NCBI GenBank assembly: GCA_035610835.1 | Contig: CM069454.1 | Span: 56,301,600 to 56,365,599 of the forward strand | Source: Ophiura sarsii | Lineage: Eukaryota; Echinodermata; Ophiuroidea; Amphilepidida; Ophiuridae | Direction: 5' to 3' | Length of the DNA: 64,000 nt | Part shown: positions 30,300 through 43,402 of the stretch, piece after piece | Layout: the number at the start of each line of letters is the position of its first letter | Numbering within the stretch: the first letter of the stretch is position 1 | Program-made: the position numbers and the translations under genes | The notes under the pieces: model-generated | Told to the model about the DNA's origin: nothing | The model's database searches: none | What the model saw: only the letters and a program-made list of their open reading frames with translations

Positions 30300-32022
30300 C
30301 ACCTGTTACTTGTACATCAAAACCCAAAATGGCTATATGTAAACGTATCCTACATACTATGAGTGGAGAAAACAAACTTGACACCCCTCTAATTGTCCAC
30401 ATCCTTTCGCGGTCCAACGATACTATATTTTTCGATGACATCGTATATTTTACAGTAATCCATGTGTGGCGAATTAGAAGACTTTTTCAAATGGCTTCAG
30501 TGTTACTGACTTTATTGATAGAATCTAATAGTGACACAAATGTCGGACTGTAACCTTTAAGTTCACTCTTAAAGACTATCGGCTGAATGCAAATGTCAAG
30601 TAACTGTAGAATAGTGCTACCACGTTATAATGTTGATAGCACCAAACCTGAATAAGCTTACTATAGTAGATTCATAAACTCTGGCGTATCGGTTTCGATT
30701 TTGGACCTCGTCCATTGGGCGTTAGAGGAACCCATTTTGACCAATGATGAAACAGCGGTACTTTTATAGATGTTATTATTTGCTTTCCATCAAATGCTAT
30801 TCATGATTGTGTGGCTTTAGTGATTAGTGAATATAGCTGATCATGTAGCTTTACAAATCACGGCAACCAAATACTTAATCCAACAGCTTGAAATATGTTA
30901 TCCCTTTGGAAGCGGTCACCACAATAATAAAAATCGACCATCATCGACCGTCGATAGTTTTCAAAAGAAAAATGTTATGTTTGTCAACCTATTCATAATT
31001 TAGTTTAACTTTTTATTATTTTCCTTTTTTATTATGCACGTGACATAAAGGAAACATTAAACTAAAAAAGACCCGTTCTACATTTGTGAGAAAAAAACGA
31101 ATTAATTCAATCATCATCTTTTGTATAAACCAGGTACAAAACCATTTGGCCTAGATGGAGAAAAAGTTATATCAACCAAGATACGGATTATACACGTTAC
31201 TTTATATATTTTTGGCTATGAGATCACCTGAATACCTTCATCAATTTATCTGAATAACAACACATCTTCTTTATCAAAAATATGCCGGCAATTGACAACA
31301 CCTGTTTGCAGGCAAAGTCAATGCAGATCATTATGCCGCAAGTTCCCAGTCACTAGGTTTAATAATAGTTGTTCACCCTATCTTTACATAGTGGTGAATA
31401 CGTCACAATAGTACAGGCACTGATTATGACAAGGTATTATCCATGCCATATTACGATTAAAATTCGAGTGCCTCCCCCTCTTTTGCTTCTGTTACCTCTG
31501 ACTGAAATGGTGAATCGGCCAATGTCTGCGAATCAACTATAGTGGTCTCCGAATAATTTACGATAGTCTTATATCTTCTATGGGACCCAAGAGAAAATTG
31601 AATCAACTAAATCACAGATCTTTGACTAAATGCTATTGTTTTTTGATGGACGATTACGTAGCTATTTCGATGAAAATGAAAACTGTCACGTAATTTATGA
31701 GCGATCTGTATACACATGTATACTAAACAATACATTGACAATTCCGCGCGCACATCGGCAGGCAAACTTTAGTTTGCTTGACTGTTGTGACGTTATAGGT
31801 GACATCGTCTATAATGAGCTATGTTATAATTGAGATGAACAATGGAGACTAAAAGATGCTCATTCTCTGCACCGAGGGAATGAAAATCGTCTATGTATGT
31901 TAGTCTGCATTTTCATCCCTAAGGCAAACAAAACCCCTGTTTTTTCATCTCTAAGGCAATAAATTGTCTCAGAAACCCGCGCGCAATGGTATGTGAAACA
32001 GGCTTTAGTGCGTATACACTGC
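30300..32022. other. duplication copy A sequence, no supported gene
   Basis: Matches copy B in blocks (30.29-30.66 and 31.55-32.02 kb); about 30.67-31.54 kb is absent from B. Frames at 30227-30553 and 31630-31833 are not conserved in copy B and I do not call them. Confidence 0.45.
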
Positions 32023-32762
32023 AAAATCAAGTGTTAATATTTGAACACTTTTATTAACACCTTAGAGTAACACTTAATTAACACGTTCATGTGTTAATTA
32101 TGAACACGTTCACGTGTTCATCATTAACACATGAACATGTTCATGAGTATCATCAGCGTTAACATAACTGTGCTGCCAGGCAATAACGTCTATGTTAATA
32201 CTTCAACATTAATGTTCACATTTTATCCCAAACTTTCATCAAATTCGGTTAGTTACACCATGGCAACCAGGGAACGGTAGTGGTATTATAGAGGGAGGGG
32301 GCGGGCATTGACCTTTTCATGTGTACTATGTTCTTGCTCAATGTACAATGTACTGGCATTAGTGAACAATGACTTGCCTTTAGCTATACATATGAGAACT
32401 TACGTAAACAGAGCAAAATACTTTCTATGGTGTTAAAAGCTGTTAAATGTATGTATCGACTTAATTTTTTTTTTTAAATAGGTTTAAATAAATAAAAGGT
32501 GCAAATTAGCTCATAACCATAATTTAAAGGTTACAAACGAGCACCGGTGCTAATTTTTGTACCATTAAAATTATGCTAATGAGCTATTTCCACAATTTAC
32601 TCGACTCATGTAAGGCCAGGTAAAATATGCAAATTAGCGATTACAGCCCAGGTAACATAATTTGTTTTAACACTACCATAGTAATATTAACGTTTGAACA
32701 TGTTAACTAATAACACGTTTAGAACGCCATGTGCTTATTCATCATCATGTTATATATAACAC
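32023..32762. mobile_element. insertion in copy A with AACACGTTCATGTGTTAA-type inverted words
   Basis: Copy B reads straight from GCGTAGCGG to CTACGCGGCGGCG-type sequence, so about 740 bp was added here or lost there. The first 150 bp are rich in GTGTTAAT/ATTAACAC and GAACACGTTCA words in both orientations, and AACACGGGTAGC closes it. Class uncertain. Confidence 0.5.
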
Positions 32763-34167
32763 GGGTAGCTCTACGCGGCGGCGATGCATTTTTCATTTTA
32801 GTTTTTTTATCTTCCATTTTTCCATTGGTTTCATTACAACAATCATCCTGAACAGTAACATTATTACGATAACGTTTCTAGAACAATTATATCGTTAATT
32901 CCTAAGTATATTCGGTACAGACATCCTGTAGCTTACTGGTAAAAAGAAAAAAACCCGTATACTTTGCCAATTATCTAACAATTAAAAAATCAATAAAAAA
33001 AATCGCAAAGCACTTGTTTCTGAGACAAACCCTTTTTTGTCTTGGCCTTAATATCTATTTATTTATATGTAGCGATAATATTCCGGAAGGTCTTTCTGAA
33101 TTTTTATTTATATGTTCATATATATATAACTGTTATTACAATGTTGTTGCGTATGCTTTATTGAAACACCTGGCTAGTTGTCTGTCATCTCATTTGCGCT
33201 TTATTTAAAATGTCTGGAAAACATTTGGCTGTCATGTTTGCTTTTATAATTAAAATACTTACGACATTATTTCAATCATTTACATGTGTAATACCCGATT
33301 GGTATTCAATGTGACTATAGTGTTATTGCCTTTTTATTTATTAATATGTATGCCTATCCTATTTGCACTTCATGTACAATGTTTGAAAAACATTTGACAT
33401 TATTGATATTTAATGAGAAAAAAAATACCGTATTACATGTTTAACTAACCGATTGGTATTTATTGTACATGTATTAAGTACTGTACATGTACTTTTCCAC
33501 AAGTATTAATACTTTTCTAGTATTAATTCCCATTCAACCAATGCTTTGGTTTTCATTTTACATGAAGTTAGCCTTAGTTTTATAACAGCTCTTCCGTCAC
33601 CTAACCCATACTGCATGTATGTAAATATCTATTAACTATCTGTTCACACACATAAAAATGTGTAAATATATTTCGCATCTCCTTTAAATATCTATAATAA
33701 TAAAGTTCATTATCTTTGAATCTGTCTAAATTGCATTGGCCCAAGAGTAAACTTTAATATATTTTATTCAAATTCAGTTGAATAATGCAATCAGTATGAT
33801 GAAATACAACCTGTAGAACAGCGAGCGCACGCAAGCGCGGGTCGCTTACACACTAGATTACGCAGCATACGCACGCGTACAACATACGATGCGTATAATG
33901 CCAAGTTGTGCCCTATATAGAGGTAAAGCGGACTAACCCACATGTTGAAAAGTTGAATGCGAACATTTTAAGGATAAACTTTCATTTTTACAAGTTGAAA
34001 ATTGGGCCAGAAATCAGAACAGCTACCTTTAAATTGAAGCAAATAAAGCAAAGAAAGCAACACAAAATGTTTTTAATAAGAGATATTTCGGTTAACAAGC
34101 CACACAATTAAATCGATACCACTTTACCATGTTTACAACTGCATGAAACTCATAATATGTAGGCCCT

Positions 34168-35352
34168 ATGGTCAGAAGTCACAAACTGGTCCACAAAAAA
34201 GTTTCACTTCTAATAATGTTGAGAAATGCACCAATTCTGATTAAACGGGACAAAACTTAAGTTTTACATACTTAATGACCCACAAACTATATATTGTTGG
34301 AAAGCTTAAGATTCAAGGTTTTTTATTTTTGCAAAAAAGAATCAAATTATACAGGGTGTGTACAATTTTTACAGGGTGGAACATAAACAATTTGATCGTT
34401 TTTGCTCCTCACAAAATAGTTTGATAGTTTGTACAATTAGGGTTTAGCTGAAAATAGTCACCAAAATCAGAACAACCGCAGAAGGTGCTACCAAATTTGC
34501 TAAGAATCATTTGCCCAAAATGTACACAGGAAAAGTACAGGGTGTCTAAAATTATGATGAAATAATGCATAAAATGAATGTTTGTATATAATATTCTATG
34601 AAATTTAGTTAGCATGGACCATTTAATTTAAAAGAAAATTATTATCAAAATGAACTACATGAATATCGTTAAAGTTCCTTTTATTTTGAATACAGGGTGG
34701 TCCAAAATAGGTCTAAATAGCAAATTTTTCATAAATCTATGAACAATTCTGTGAAGAAACACTTCTGGCTTTTTTAGTTAAATGTTTTACTACCCAGGGT
34801 AGAAAAGGACTGAAGAGTCACACAAATGAAATAGAGAGACTGCGATTTGGCCATTGTTTAATCAATAAAATGAATAAAACTGTGTATTTTTTACATTAAA
34901 ACACTCCCTGAATTGAACATCATATTCTAGTAGAGAATGTCTAGATAACAATTTAATATTAGTATTCATAGTAGCAGGCACATGTTATTAACACATATGA
35001 GAAGTTTGAAAACTTTCCTATGTATACTTTTAAAATGGCATCAATTTCAAAAGTTCTAGTTTTCCGCTATTTTGTGTACAAACCTATGGGCTCCTCATCC
35101 ACCGGCTCCTCATCCACCGCTCCCACCCTTGACTCACTCGACGTTTAGATTGATAACTTCACTGTTGCTAAACATGTGGCTTTAATTCTTTTTTTATTCG
35201 GTAGCTAGATAAATTGTCTTTAATATGATACCAAAAATGTTATGTTTTTTTGACAACTTCTATTTAAAATAGAGACACGTATCACGATTTTAAGGATTTT
35301 TGAAACGATCCCACCTTATTTGATATACCTATTAGTGACCTGTGACTCTATA
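34168..35352. mobile_element. insertion in copy B with several CAGGGTG termini
   Basis: Copy A lacks this 1.2 kb. Ends CCTATGGTCAGAAGTCAC and GTGACTCTATAGT may be a weak TIR. Inside, ACAGGGTGTG, ACAGGGTGGA, ACAGGGTGTC and ACAGGGTGGT occur at 34353, 34371, 34537 and 34693, resembling Tc1/mariner ends in one orientation. No transposase is visible. Confidence 0.5.
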
Positions 35353-36031
35353 GTTTAAAGCGCTATCAACTTGCAACCTGAGGCTAACTGCTACATAACT
35401 ACATGTACTTCATTACGTATGAAGGTCGGGATTGTAACAAGATCATTTGCAACAGAGGTATTTTCAAAACGACGTCATTTGAGATGTCTGAGAGCGTCAT
35501 GGATTGGCTCGAAAATCGAAATGTAAAAGTACTTTCTAAAATGGATCAAACCTCGAGCAGCAATGACACCGACAAGGTGTCTACAGTATATGCCGCCTTC
35601 ATTGAGGACCCCTGTTTTCACTCGCCTCCTCTGCTAATTCTGAAATATAACCATGTTCTAACTTTGCTGCTTCAGTTTGTAAGTGAAGGTGGTCTAAAAA
35701 CCGAATTATTTTAAGACGCCGCTGCTTAATCTATTGCTCAACAAATAACGGTGCATAATGGTGCGAAGTTGTTAAAGCGTTTTATAACCTTCAAGTCAGA
35801 GAAACGAAACCAATAATATCGAGTTAAATTGAGTGTCCGGATACGGTATGAAGACACTCAACGGTAGAGCAGGTGTTACATTCTCTAGAACACGATGTTA
35901 TGTTTCTTGTCGTGTTATTGCACCTAGAAGGGCCGACATTGTAGATTAGTTTTATTGTAGGGAGTTTCGACCCCCAAACATTTTTCTTTGCAATGTCTTT
36001 GAACCTGATAGACCCCGTGATAGACCTATAA

Positions 36032-36265
36032 CACTTTCCACGTGGCTATTAGTTTTACTCTATAAAAAAACGGATGTTTCAAAAGCCTTTCCCAACTTTC
36101 AAAGTCTATCTCAAGAATGACTGAACCAATACTAGGTATGTTTGTACTTATTTCAATGCATTTATCATGGTGATTCCAAATATGGTGATGAAATTCAATA
36201 ATCTTGATATTTTTTAAACATTTTGATCAATTTTAGAACTGTCGTCTGCCGCGAGGTGGAAAGCG
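36032..36265. mobile_element. TTAA MITE, CACTTTCCACG family, copy 5
   Basis: Ends CACTTTCCACGTGGC and GAGGTGGAAAGCG, TTAA on the right and ATAA on the left. It is the duplication partner of copy 4. Confidence 0.85.
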
Positions 36266-36724
36266 TTAAGATTGTTTGCACCTGTAACTTACCCCTCAAA
36301 ACCCAAATGGCTATCTGTAACGTATACTCTCAGTGGCGGACAAACTTAATACCCCTCTAATTGTCCACATCCTTTCGCGGTCCAACGATACTATTTTTTC
36401 GGTGACATCGTAGATCCTAAAGTAATCCATGTGTGGCGAAATAGGAGACTTTTCTCAAATGGCTTCACTGACTTTATCAATAGAATCTAATACTGACACA
36501 AATGTGGGACTGTAATCTATAATGCATCAATGTCGAGTAACTGAAGAATAGTGCTACCACGCTATAATGTTGATAAGCACCAAACCGGAAAAAGCTAAGA
36601 CTCTGAACTCCGAATAATTGACTTCAAGTCTTACACCTTTGGCAAGATGTTACATTAGCTACATGTATGTCGATAAAAATAAAAATTGTCACGTAATTTA
36701 CGTGCGATCTGTATTATATATATA

Positions 36725-37190
36725 AACTGCTCACAAAAAGTATCGAAACACTTAGAAATGATCCAATATATAACGGCTCGAAAGGGTATGCATTAATCGA
36801 AGCAAATAACCAAGTGCATACTTTTGTTCTGCGTATTTTGACGCCTCGATCGATGAGATACGATGTTGCAGAACGGAGTTATTGTCATTTCAATGGTCGT
36901 GGGTCCAGTTTCAAAAGTGACAATCACCCTATAGAAAGAGGTTTGCATTACTGTTTAGAATGATCAGATTCGTGATTTTCAATAAGGATGAGTGTCACCA
37001 TGGAAACTGGACCCACGATCATTGAAATGACAATAACTCCGCTCCGCAACATCGTATCTCAACGATTGAGCTGTCAAAATACGCAGAACAAAATTATACA
37101 CTTGGTTATTGGCTTCGATTAATGCATACCTTTTCGAGCCGTTATATATTGGATCATTTCTAAGTGTTTCGATACTTTTTGTGAGCAGTT
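36725..37190. mobile_element. TA-target MITE with very long TIRs (466 bp)
   Basis: Ends AACTGCTCACAAAAAGTATC and GATACTTTTTGTGAGCAGTT, TA on both sides. The inverted arms extend to about 190 bp each with few mismatches. Copy A lacks it (31700-31730), confirming insertion after the duplication. A Tc1/mariner relative by target. Minus-strand frames here are shadows. Confidence 0.88.
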
Positions 37191-39108
37191 TATACTCAAC
37201 ATACATTGGAAATTTCGCGGGAACATCGGCAGACAACCTTTTGTTTGCTTGGCTGCTGTGACGTTATAGGTGACATCTTCTATAAGGATGTATGTTATAA
37301 TATAGAAAATGAAAATGGAGACTAATAGATGTACATTATCTGCACCAAGGGCATGACAATCGGTCATGTATGTTAGTGTGCATTTTCATCCCTAAGGCAA
37401 AACACCCACCTGTTTTTTCTACTCTGAGGAAAAAAAGAAGACGTTTTGCCTCAGAAAATTGCGCGCAATAGTATGTGAAACAGGCTTTAGTGCGTAGCGG
37501 TACGCGGCGGCGATGCATTTTATTTTGTTATCTTCCATTTTAAAAATCATCCTGAAAAAAATGTCAAACTTTCGGGTTCTCTTTTCAAAATAGTAAAACG
37601 ATTACGATAACGTTTCTAGAAAATAAATCGTAAATTCGGAAGTAAATTCGGCACCGAAATCCTAAAGCTTACGGGTAATAACAAAATCGCATACTTCATA
37701 GCCAATTATCTAAAAATTAAAAAATCAATACAATATCGCACATCACTTAGCTTTTTTGAAAAATGTTTTCGAGACAACCCCTTTTTTCTTGGCCTTAGTA
37801 TCTATTTTTTTATTTATATGTTCATATAATTACTAATTTTATTTTTGTTGCGTATGCTCTATGGAAACACCTGGCTCGTTTTTGTATGACATCTCATTTT
37901 GCATTTTATTTCAACATTTCTGGAACATTTGACAGTCATGTCAAGGAGCTATTTCAATCATTTACGTGTGTAAGTACCCGTTTGATAATCAATGTGACTA
38001 TAGTGTAATTGCCTTTTATTTATTCATGTCTGCCTATCCTATTTGCACTTTATGTACAATGTTTGGAAAACATTTGACATTATTGATATTTAATGAAAAA
38101 ATAGTATTACATGTTTAAGTACCCGATTGGCGTACTTTCGTCTGCGATTGATTTAATATGATTTCAAAAAAGAATGATTTACTCGTATTTATTTATTCAT
38201 CGATCTTGCCAAAAATTAGCATCGATAAAGTTATGCTTCAAATAAATCTTTTAGGTCCGGGAATGTGTAAGATTTCGCGTAAGACTTTTGGTGGTGAATA
38301 TAAACGCAAATTTAGTGGTTATTGGTGGTTATATCACCACCAATCACCATCATTAACCGGTTATTAGTAGTGATAGAATAGAAACACGCTGATTGTGCCA
38401 ACGTTTACAGTGATTCCGGCCACAAATAAAAATGTACACAAGTAAATACAACATAGAATATAAATGCTTTAGAATAAAATTGACACAAATAATGATGTTA
38501 AAACGATAACCAAACCAAAATTGAAAGGCGATTTCCTGTATGACTTAGTGAAGTTCTGTGATGGGTTTTTTAAACAGATATTTCACATAACCACATTCTT
38601 AATTTCCCCGGGCCAAATATCATTTTTAACACCCTCTTGTTTAAATAATTGGCCTCGTTACCCAATGTTATTGTATGGTGAGATATCTTATTACATTTAG
38701 TTTTCCCATGCTCTAGTAATCGATCTCACTTTATTTGTGTCTTGTCTGACCATACATACATGTAGGGGATTCTTAAACCACATTATATTATCTTTAACAT
38801 TTATACTATTGAGACATGATCAACGCACTGCTTGCGGATATACGATCCAATTACTTTACAGTTCATGTACGTCGGGATGAAATTACACCAATAAAAGAGA
38901 AACAGGTGTCCAGCAAGGATAGCATTTTGCATGTTGGACAAATAATTATCGAGCCTAATCGCATAGTAACATTGAAGCAAAAAAACATCATACTTTTATC
39001 ATAAAAACGAATAAAAACTGACATCTCCCAACATGCCATTTTTACATTAATTTGCGGTGATGGAAAGTCCCGGTATCAATGGCGTCATGGATATGGGTGC
39101 TCACATAA

Positions 39109-42100
39109 TGATGCGATCTGTGAAAACCCGCCACATGTCGGGATTTTTCATATTGGAGATATTCATATCATAAGAAAGCAGGATCTGTGTTGATTACAGA
39201 ACTCTTTCGATCATTTTTCTACGATCACTACAAAAAAAGTTATGAGTGAATGATGATTGTGATGTCATAAAAAGCTACAAAACAAGAAATCATGAAAACA
39301 GGACATAAAAGATACATAGTTCAATAGAATAACATTATAAGGCTACTTAGAAAAGTGACTAAAAGTAAGATTTTTGAAGGTGAAATTTCATAAAAGGTGA
39401 TGACACAAAGTCATAGAAATTAATTTTCTGAGCTCAATCTAAAAATAAAAAAATAACTTTTTACCTTGATTTTTCAAAAATCGAGGTACTCTATCTGTGC
39501 CGTTTCTTTCATCTGCTGCTTCTTCTTCTTGCAATATTTCTACAAAATGCTTCTTCTCCTACAGTTTACATGCTACAATCACCAGATGTGGTCAGTAGGA
39601 CCCCCTACCTGACCTACATATAGGGTCTTCACAGTTTGGGGTCAAAGGTCACACAGGGGTCACTAGGGGTCAAAAGGTGATTTTCACTTAAAACGCATTT
39701 CCAATTTAGTGAAATGACCTAGGATCGTCAAAATTGGTCCACATATTCCTTTTGACCGTACGCATCTACAAAAGAACGGTTTTTGAAATTAAAAAATATT
39801 TGGGGTCACTAGGGGTCAAAATGTAAATTGTCACTACTTTCATTCAAAATGCTTCTGCTATATCAGGAAATGTTTGATTACTGTCAGAATTGGTCAAAAG
39901 ATTCCTTATATCCATGTACATATAGGGTTTAAAGCCCTTAAAACTGTCATGTTAAATGTGCTCACTAGAGTTATTCATCTGAAAATGTACATGATATTCT
40001 TGAGAAAAGCCGTAAATAAGTCAAAAGTAGCCCAATATTGCGGCCTAACCGAGGTACTGGCAACATTTAATAAATCGCATTTGATATTTAAGTAATTAAT
40101 CAACTGGCAGTTTAAGAAAGAATCATTCCAAAAGAACGAAAGCGCTCCATTTGGCCACATTCTGTTTTTACAGACACATTAAAAGTTTACATGCTACAAT
40201 CACCAGACTTGGTCAGTAGGACCCCCTACCAGACCTTCATTACAGGACCTCACAGTTTGGGGTCAATGGTCACAGGGGGGTCACTAGGGGTCAAAACGTG
40301 ATTTTCACTTAAAACGCATTTCCAATTTAGTGAAATGACCTAGGATCGTCAAAATCGGTCAAAATATTCCTTATGACCGTACGCATATATATTAGTTCGG
40401 TTTTTACAATCAACAAATATTTGGGGTCACTAGGGGTCAAAATGTTGATTTTCTTACCATTTCACTTTAAATGCTTCTTGTCTCAGAGGAAATGGCTTAT
40501 GAATGTCAGAATTGGTCAAAAGATTCCTTAGGACTATGCACATACAGCGATCTCAGCGATTAAAATTGACGTGTCATGCGGGGTCACTAGAGGTCATTGA
40601 CCTATACAGTGGTAAAACGTAAGATATGCTCCGATTGGGACCGGGTTTATTGCATCTTGTTTGGATTGATGAGCCAAGAAAATAAGTTAATCATATTGAC
40701 CAGGTCAAAGGTCAAGAAGGGGTTAATACGGGTCATTGAACTTTACATAGGGAAAAGTTAAGACATGATCCGATTGGGACCAGGTTTATTGCATCTTGTT
40801 TAGATTGATGAGCCAAGAAAATAAGTTAACCATATTGACCAGGTCAAAGGTCAAAAAGGGGTCAATATGGGTCATTGAACTTTACAGGGGTAAAAGTTAA
40901 GACATGATCCGATTTGGACCGGGTTTGTTGCATCTTGTTTGGTTTGATGAGTCAAGAAAATAAGCCAATCATATTGACCAGGTCAAAGGTCAAGAAAGGG
41001 TCAATATGGGTCATTAAACTTTGCAGAGGTAAAAGTTAAGACATGATCCGATTTGGACCGGGTTTGTTGCATCTTGTTTAGTTTGATGAGTCAAGAAAAT
41101 AAGCCAATGATATTGACCAGGTCAAAGGTCAAAAAGGGGTCAATATGGGTCATTGAACTTTGCAGGGGTAAAAGTTAAGACATGCTCCGATTTGGACCGG
41201 ATTTGTTGCATCTTGTTTGGTTTGATGAGCAAAGAAAATAAGTCAATCGTAATTGACTAGGTCAAAGATCAAGAAGGGGTCAATAGGGGTCATTGAACTT
41301 TACAGGGATAAAAGTTAAGACATGATCCGATTTGGACCGGGTTTGTTGCATCTTGTTTGGTTTGATGAGTCAAGAAAATAAGTCAATCATATTAACCAGG
41401 TCAAAGGTCAAGAAGTGGTCAATAGGGGTCATCTGGGGTCATTGAACTTTACAGGGGTAAAAGTTAAGACATGATCCGATTTGGACCGAGTTTGTTGCAT
41501 CTTGTTTGGTTTGATAAGATAAGAAAATAAGTTAACCATATTGACCAGGTCAAAGGTCAAAAAGGGGTCAATAGGGGTCATTGAACTTTACAGGGGTAAC
41601 AGTTAAGACATGTTCCTATTTGGACCGGGTTTGTTGCAACTTGTTTGGATTGATGAGCCAAAAAAATAAGTCAACATATTGACCAGGTCAAAGGTCAAGA
41701 AAAGGTCACTAGGGGTCATTGAACTTTACAGGGGTAAAAGTTAAGACATGCTCTGATTTGGACCGGGTTTGTTGCATCTTGTTTGAATTGATGAGCCAAG
41801 AAAATAAGTCAATTATTTTAATCAGTTCAAAGGTCAAGAAGGGATCAATAGGGGTCAAAATGTGATTTTCATTTAAAACGCTCTTTCATTTTAATGAAAC
41901 GACACAGGAACTTAAGAATCTGTCAATATATTCACGATTACCATCCCCCTATATAATACTCGGGTCTTTAAAATCGAAATATGTTCGGGGTCACTAGGGG
42001 TCCAAATGTAAATTTTCACTCTATTCATTCAAAATGATACTTGTCCGAGAGGAAATGACTGATGATTGTCAGAATTGGTCAAAGGATTCCTCATATCAAT

Positions 42101-42431
42101 GCTGATATAGGTGGCTCCTGCACTAAAAGTGACATGTCACACGGGGTCACTAAGGGGCATTGACCTATACAGGGGTAAAATTGAAGACATTCTCTGATTT
42201 TAACCGGACTTGTTTCTTCTTGTGCGCATTGATAAGCCACGAAAAAAGTCAATCATTATAACCAGGTCAACGGTCAAGAAGGAGTCACTAGGGATCATTT
42301 TCTCATAAAATAAATCAAGGTAGCCTGGTCTTAGACCAGAACAAGATCTAGTTATTTTTTATTTCTTTATTTTACCCATAATCCCTATTTCACATTTTGC
42401 GACATCCGACGGGTTTTCACAGATCGCATCA
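39109..42431. mobile_element. 3.3-kb TIR element made mostly of GGTCA-rich tandem repeats
   Basis: TIRs begin TGATGCGATCTGTGAAAACC on the left and end GGTTTTCACAGATCGCATCA on the right (22 bp perfect, then decayed). It lies inside the third fold-back MITE. The interior holds two units of about 620 bp (starting 39564 and 40184) and a 139-bp array (40.6-41.9 kb). No transposase is encoded. Target duplication is ambiguous (CAC on both sides is possible). Confidence 0.8.
40560..41880. repeat. 139-bp tandem repeat with AGGTCA direct repeats
   Basis: Each unit contains GACCAGGTCAAAGGTCAA, then GGGTCATTGAACTTTACAG, AAGTTAAGACATGATCCGAT, and TTGTTGCATCTTGTTTGG. AGGTCAAAGGTCA or a one-base variant starts at 40702, 40841, 40980, 41119, 41259, 41398, 41547, 41685 and 41824, giving spacings of 138-140 with one of 149. 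AGGTCA-A-AGGTCA is the direct-repeat-1 format bound by HNF4/RXR-type nuclear receptors. No reading frame runs through the units. Confidence 0.9.
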
Positions 42432-42730
42432 CACGAACTTGCAATGTTTTTATTCATTTGTATGATAAGTGAGATTTTTTTCTCTATATAGATACGCAAT
42501 TTTGGCTCGAACATAATATTTAACAATGTTGTGATAGCTGTACACCTCCTTAATAATGCTAATCACAACATGGATCAGGAAACCTGTTAGTGTAAGCTCT
42601 TTATTATATTTTTTGGCGCTAGGAACTTCACAACTGTTATTTACATGAAATCAACACCAATAACCCAAAAATATATAGATTATTTTGGTGGTGATGAGAT
42701 GACAAATTGCATTTAGGTGACGAAATCAAA

Positions 42731-42754
42731 CAGTAACGTATCAGGGGTATATTT

Positions 42755-42785
<31 letters not shown>

Positions 42786-43077
42786 CAAGGGTATTTTCCT
42801 TTTTCCCCGTTAGACCTACTTTTTCGGAGGGGGGGGGGGGGGGGGAGGACGTTGGGTCCCCAAACTGGCGCTTAATCTCAAAATGAAATTGGTGCCCTCT
42901 CACCCGACCCACACACTGTATTTACAACAACAACAAAATTACTTCCATATTTTAGCCCGGTAGTAGTTTGAGCTGTTCTTCCCATTCATTGAGCTGTTAT
43001 TCCAGGTCAAATCCGTCGGGGGGGGGGGGGGGGGGGGGGACGACTATGCCCTCTGACCCCCAGGAGATACGCTACTG
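42731..43077. mobile_element. hAT-like MITE, CAGTRRCGTATC TIR, copy 2, with expanded poly-G
   Basis: Ends CAGTAACGTATC and GATACGCTACTG, 8-bp duplication AAATCAAA/AAATCAGA (7 of 8). Three G runs lie inside: 27 G at 42759-42785, 17 at 42829-42845 and 22 at 43018-43039. Inverse homology to copy 1 is clear, where the same places hold only short C runs. Confidence 0.85.
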
Positions 43078-43402
43078 AAATCAGAGAAAGAGGACAATTC
43101 CATGAGAAAAAAAAATCGCATAATATGCTCTTAACCCTAATCTTCCTGGAACCTACTGACCCCGACAGTGCAACACATTTTGTACCACGCGATCGACGGG
43201 TCAATCTCGTACGACGCGCCATCCGACGTTCAACTTGTCAAAAACTTAAGTTTTGTTTAACCTCATCCGTGTAGCTCAGTCGCTACTAGAGCCTCAGACT
43301 TGCACGCACGGTACGTCTGATTTCCTCACAAATTTGACCCATTTTTCTCTCCTTTAATTCCGTAATTAACAAAAACACACCCGGGGAGTTAATTATATCA
43401 TA

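Larger units (their letters stand above)
20916..33457. repeat. segmental duplication, copy A (tandem partner at about 33985-38130)
   Basis: Ordered matches to copy B include CAATCGATACCACTTTAC, GAGATGTCTGAGAG with the following GGATTGGCTCGAAAATCGAA, GTTCTAACTTTGCTGCTTCA, TGTTATGTTTCTTGTCGTGT, CCTTTCGCGGTCCAACGATA, GTGAAACAGGCTTTAGTGCG and CCTATCCTATTTGCACTT. Copy A carries extra blocks absent from B: 21297-25673, 25732-28738, about 28822-29262, 29436-29960, about 30665-31540 and 32023-32762. Divergence is noticeable throughout, so the duplication is old. No gene is evident in either copy; a shared frame near 35403-35714 is broken in copy A. Confidence 0.8.
33985..38130. repeat. segmental duplication, copy B
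   Basis: Matches copy A in order (see 20916-33457), but carries only two large insertions, at 34168-35352 and 36725-37190. It supplies empty sites for the TTAA element, the Penelope-like element and the LINE of copy A. The frame at 35403-35714 has no recognisable domain and is broken in A. 33458-33985 between the copies is AT-rich with nothing recognised. Confidence 0.8.
38895..42545. mobile_element. TTAA fold-back MITE, copy 3, split by the 3.3-kb repeat element
   Basis: The left half (38895-39108) carries AGGTGTCCAGCAAG, AATAATTATCGAGCC and GGAAAGTCCCGGTATCAATG. The right half (42432-42545) carries TTTTTATTCATTTG, ATATAGATACGCAATTTTGG and TACACCTCC. Together they match the two 410-bp copies, with the centre interrupted at 39109. 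Confidence 0.75.

Noticed and set aside
37119..37518. Small minus-strand ORFs in duplication copy B
   Set aside because: Not conserved in copy A and partly inside the 466-bp TA MITE.
43265..43330. tRNA-like sequence starting GTGTAGCTCAGTCGCTA
   Set aside because: An A-box-like stretch is present but no B box (GGTTCGA) and no cloverleaf; at most a decayed SINE head.
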